64,000 bases of DNA from CBDCZY01 sp965224745 (GTDB lineage Bacteria > Pseudomonadota > Gammaproteobacteria > Methylococcales > Methylomonadaceae): positions 806,001 to 870,000 of the forward strand of contig CBDCZY010000002.1 in NCBI GenBank assembly GCA_965224745.1, written 5' to 3'. Both the position numbers and the translations under genes were made by a program. The notes beneath the pieces were generated by a model, which saw only the letters and a list, made by a program, of their open reading frames with translations, ran no database searches and was not told the DNA's origin. How positions within the stretch are numbered: the stretch's first letter is position 1; every line of letters starts with the position of its first letter. This document shows positions 63,864 to 64,000 of this stretch, in pieces.

Positions 63864-64000
63864 TTATTTCGGTAGCTTGGGTTTCAACAGACTAACTTGC
63901 ATATCCACTCTTCGTAGAGCAGTGTCAATCAAACTATCAGTCACTTCGTGACCAGTAGAAACACTAACAAGTGCAGGGTTTATACCGAATTGGAGCAATC
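63864..64000 (-). CDS. C-terminus of an unidentified protein (runs off window)
   Basis: The minus strand is open from the right edge to a TAA at 63864. It ends VSTGHEVTDSLIDTALRRVD then MQVSLLKPKLPK. Forty-five codons are seen and I do not recognise a family. It is on the same strand as the GTPase and hybrid kinase and, apart from the IS stack, would lie directly upstream of them, about 180 bases away. So it may be the former first gene of that operon. Confidence 0.45.
   Translation of the reverse strand, partial: LLQFGINPALVSVSTGHEVTDSLIDTALRRVDMQVSLLKPKLPK

Noticed and set aside
1..64000. tRNA, rRNA or CRISPR loci
   Set aside because: I looked for cloverleaf ends, rRNA-like blocks and regularly spaced repeats and found none.

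Overview
The window looks like an AT-rich gammaproteobacterial chromosome dense in accessory DNA. An Rnf complex, a cob gene set, an exosortase fused to an EpsI domain, and many Uma2, Rpn and retropepsin-like genes together suggest a Methylococcales-type methanotroph or a related sulfur oxidiser. That assignment is inference, because no diagnostic gene such as pmo or an rRNA is present. I saw no tRNA, rRNA or CRISPR array.

Region 1-4.7 kb holds toxin-antitoxin genes, whole and decayed, plus fragments of a HisF-like gene and of a WbuB-like glycosyltransferase. These fragments suggest that a polysaccharide locus once extended further left. Region 4.7-13.9 kb is a compact minus-strand surface polysaccharide operon: wzx flippase, acetyltransferase, wzy polymerase, a GT4 transferase, three sugar-nucleotide enzymes for a 2-acetamido-2,6-dideoxy-L-hexose (L-QuiNAc or L-FucNAc type) and a WbuB-like transferase. 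A separate wecB lies at 23.8-24.9 kb, cut at its 3' end by an IS1-like element.

Region 14-33.6 kb is an accessory island. Three times over it carries the same trio: an Rpn PD-(D/E)XK nuclease, a Uma2 nuclease and a retropepsin-like aspartic protease. It also has four MntA-HepT pairs, a Phd/PIN pair, a Fic protein, insertion sequences, a 182-bp MITE present twice (each copy splitting a trio gene) and a second MITE family of about 160-170 bp with four copies in the window.

Region 33.7-50.4 kb is mostly core-like: a di-heme MauG/CcpA-type peroxidase, an exosortase-EpsI fusion, metG-rnfABCDG (no rnfE seen), cobU-cobC-cobS, divergent cobT, a NYN-LOTUS protein with an AAA ATPase, a TfoX-N protein and a GFA protein. 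Region 50.4-53.7 kb is a graveyard of group II intron and transposase fragments plus a full IS identical to the one at 21.5 kb. Region 54-57.3 kb holds a two-part YeeE/YedE transporter and an overlapping pair, a Ras/Rab-like GTPase and a hybrid sensor kinase.

Region 57.4-63.7 kb is a nested transposon: an IS1380 element containing an IS3 and an IS1634 element, followed directly by an ISL3 element. It separates the GTPase gene from whatever lay upstream, and the end of a same-strand gene is visible at 63.9-64 kb.
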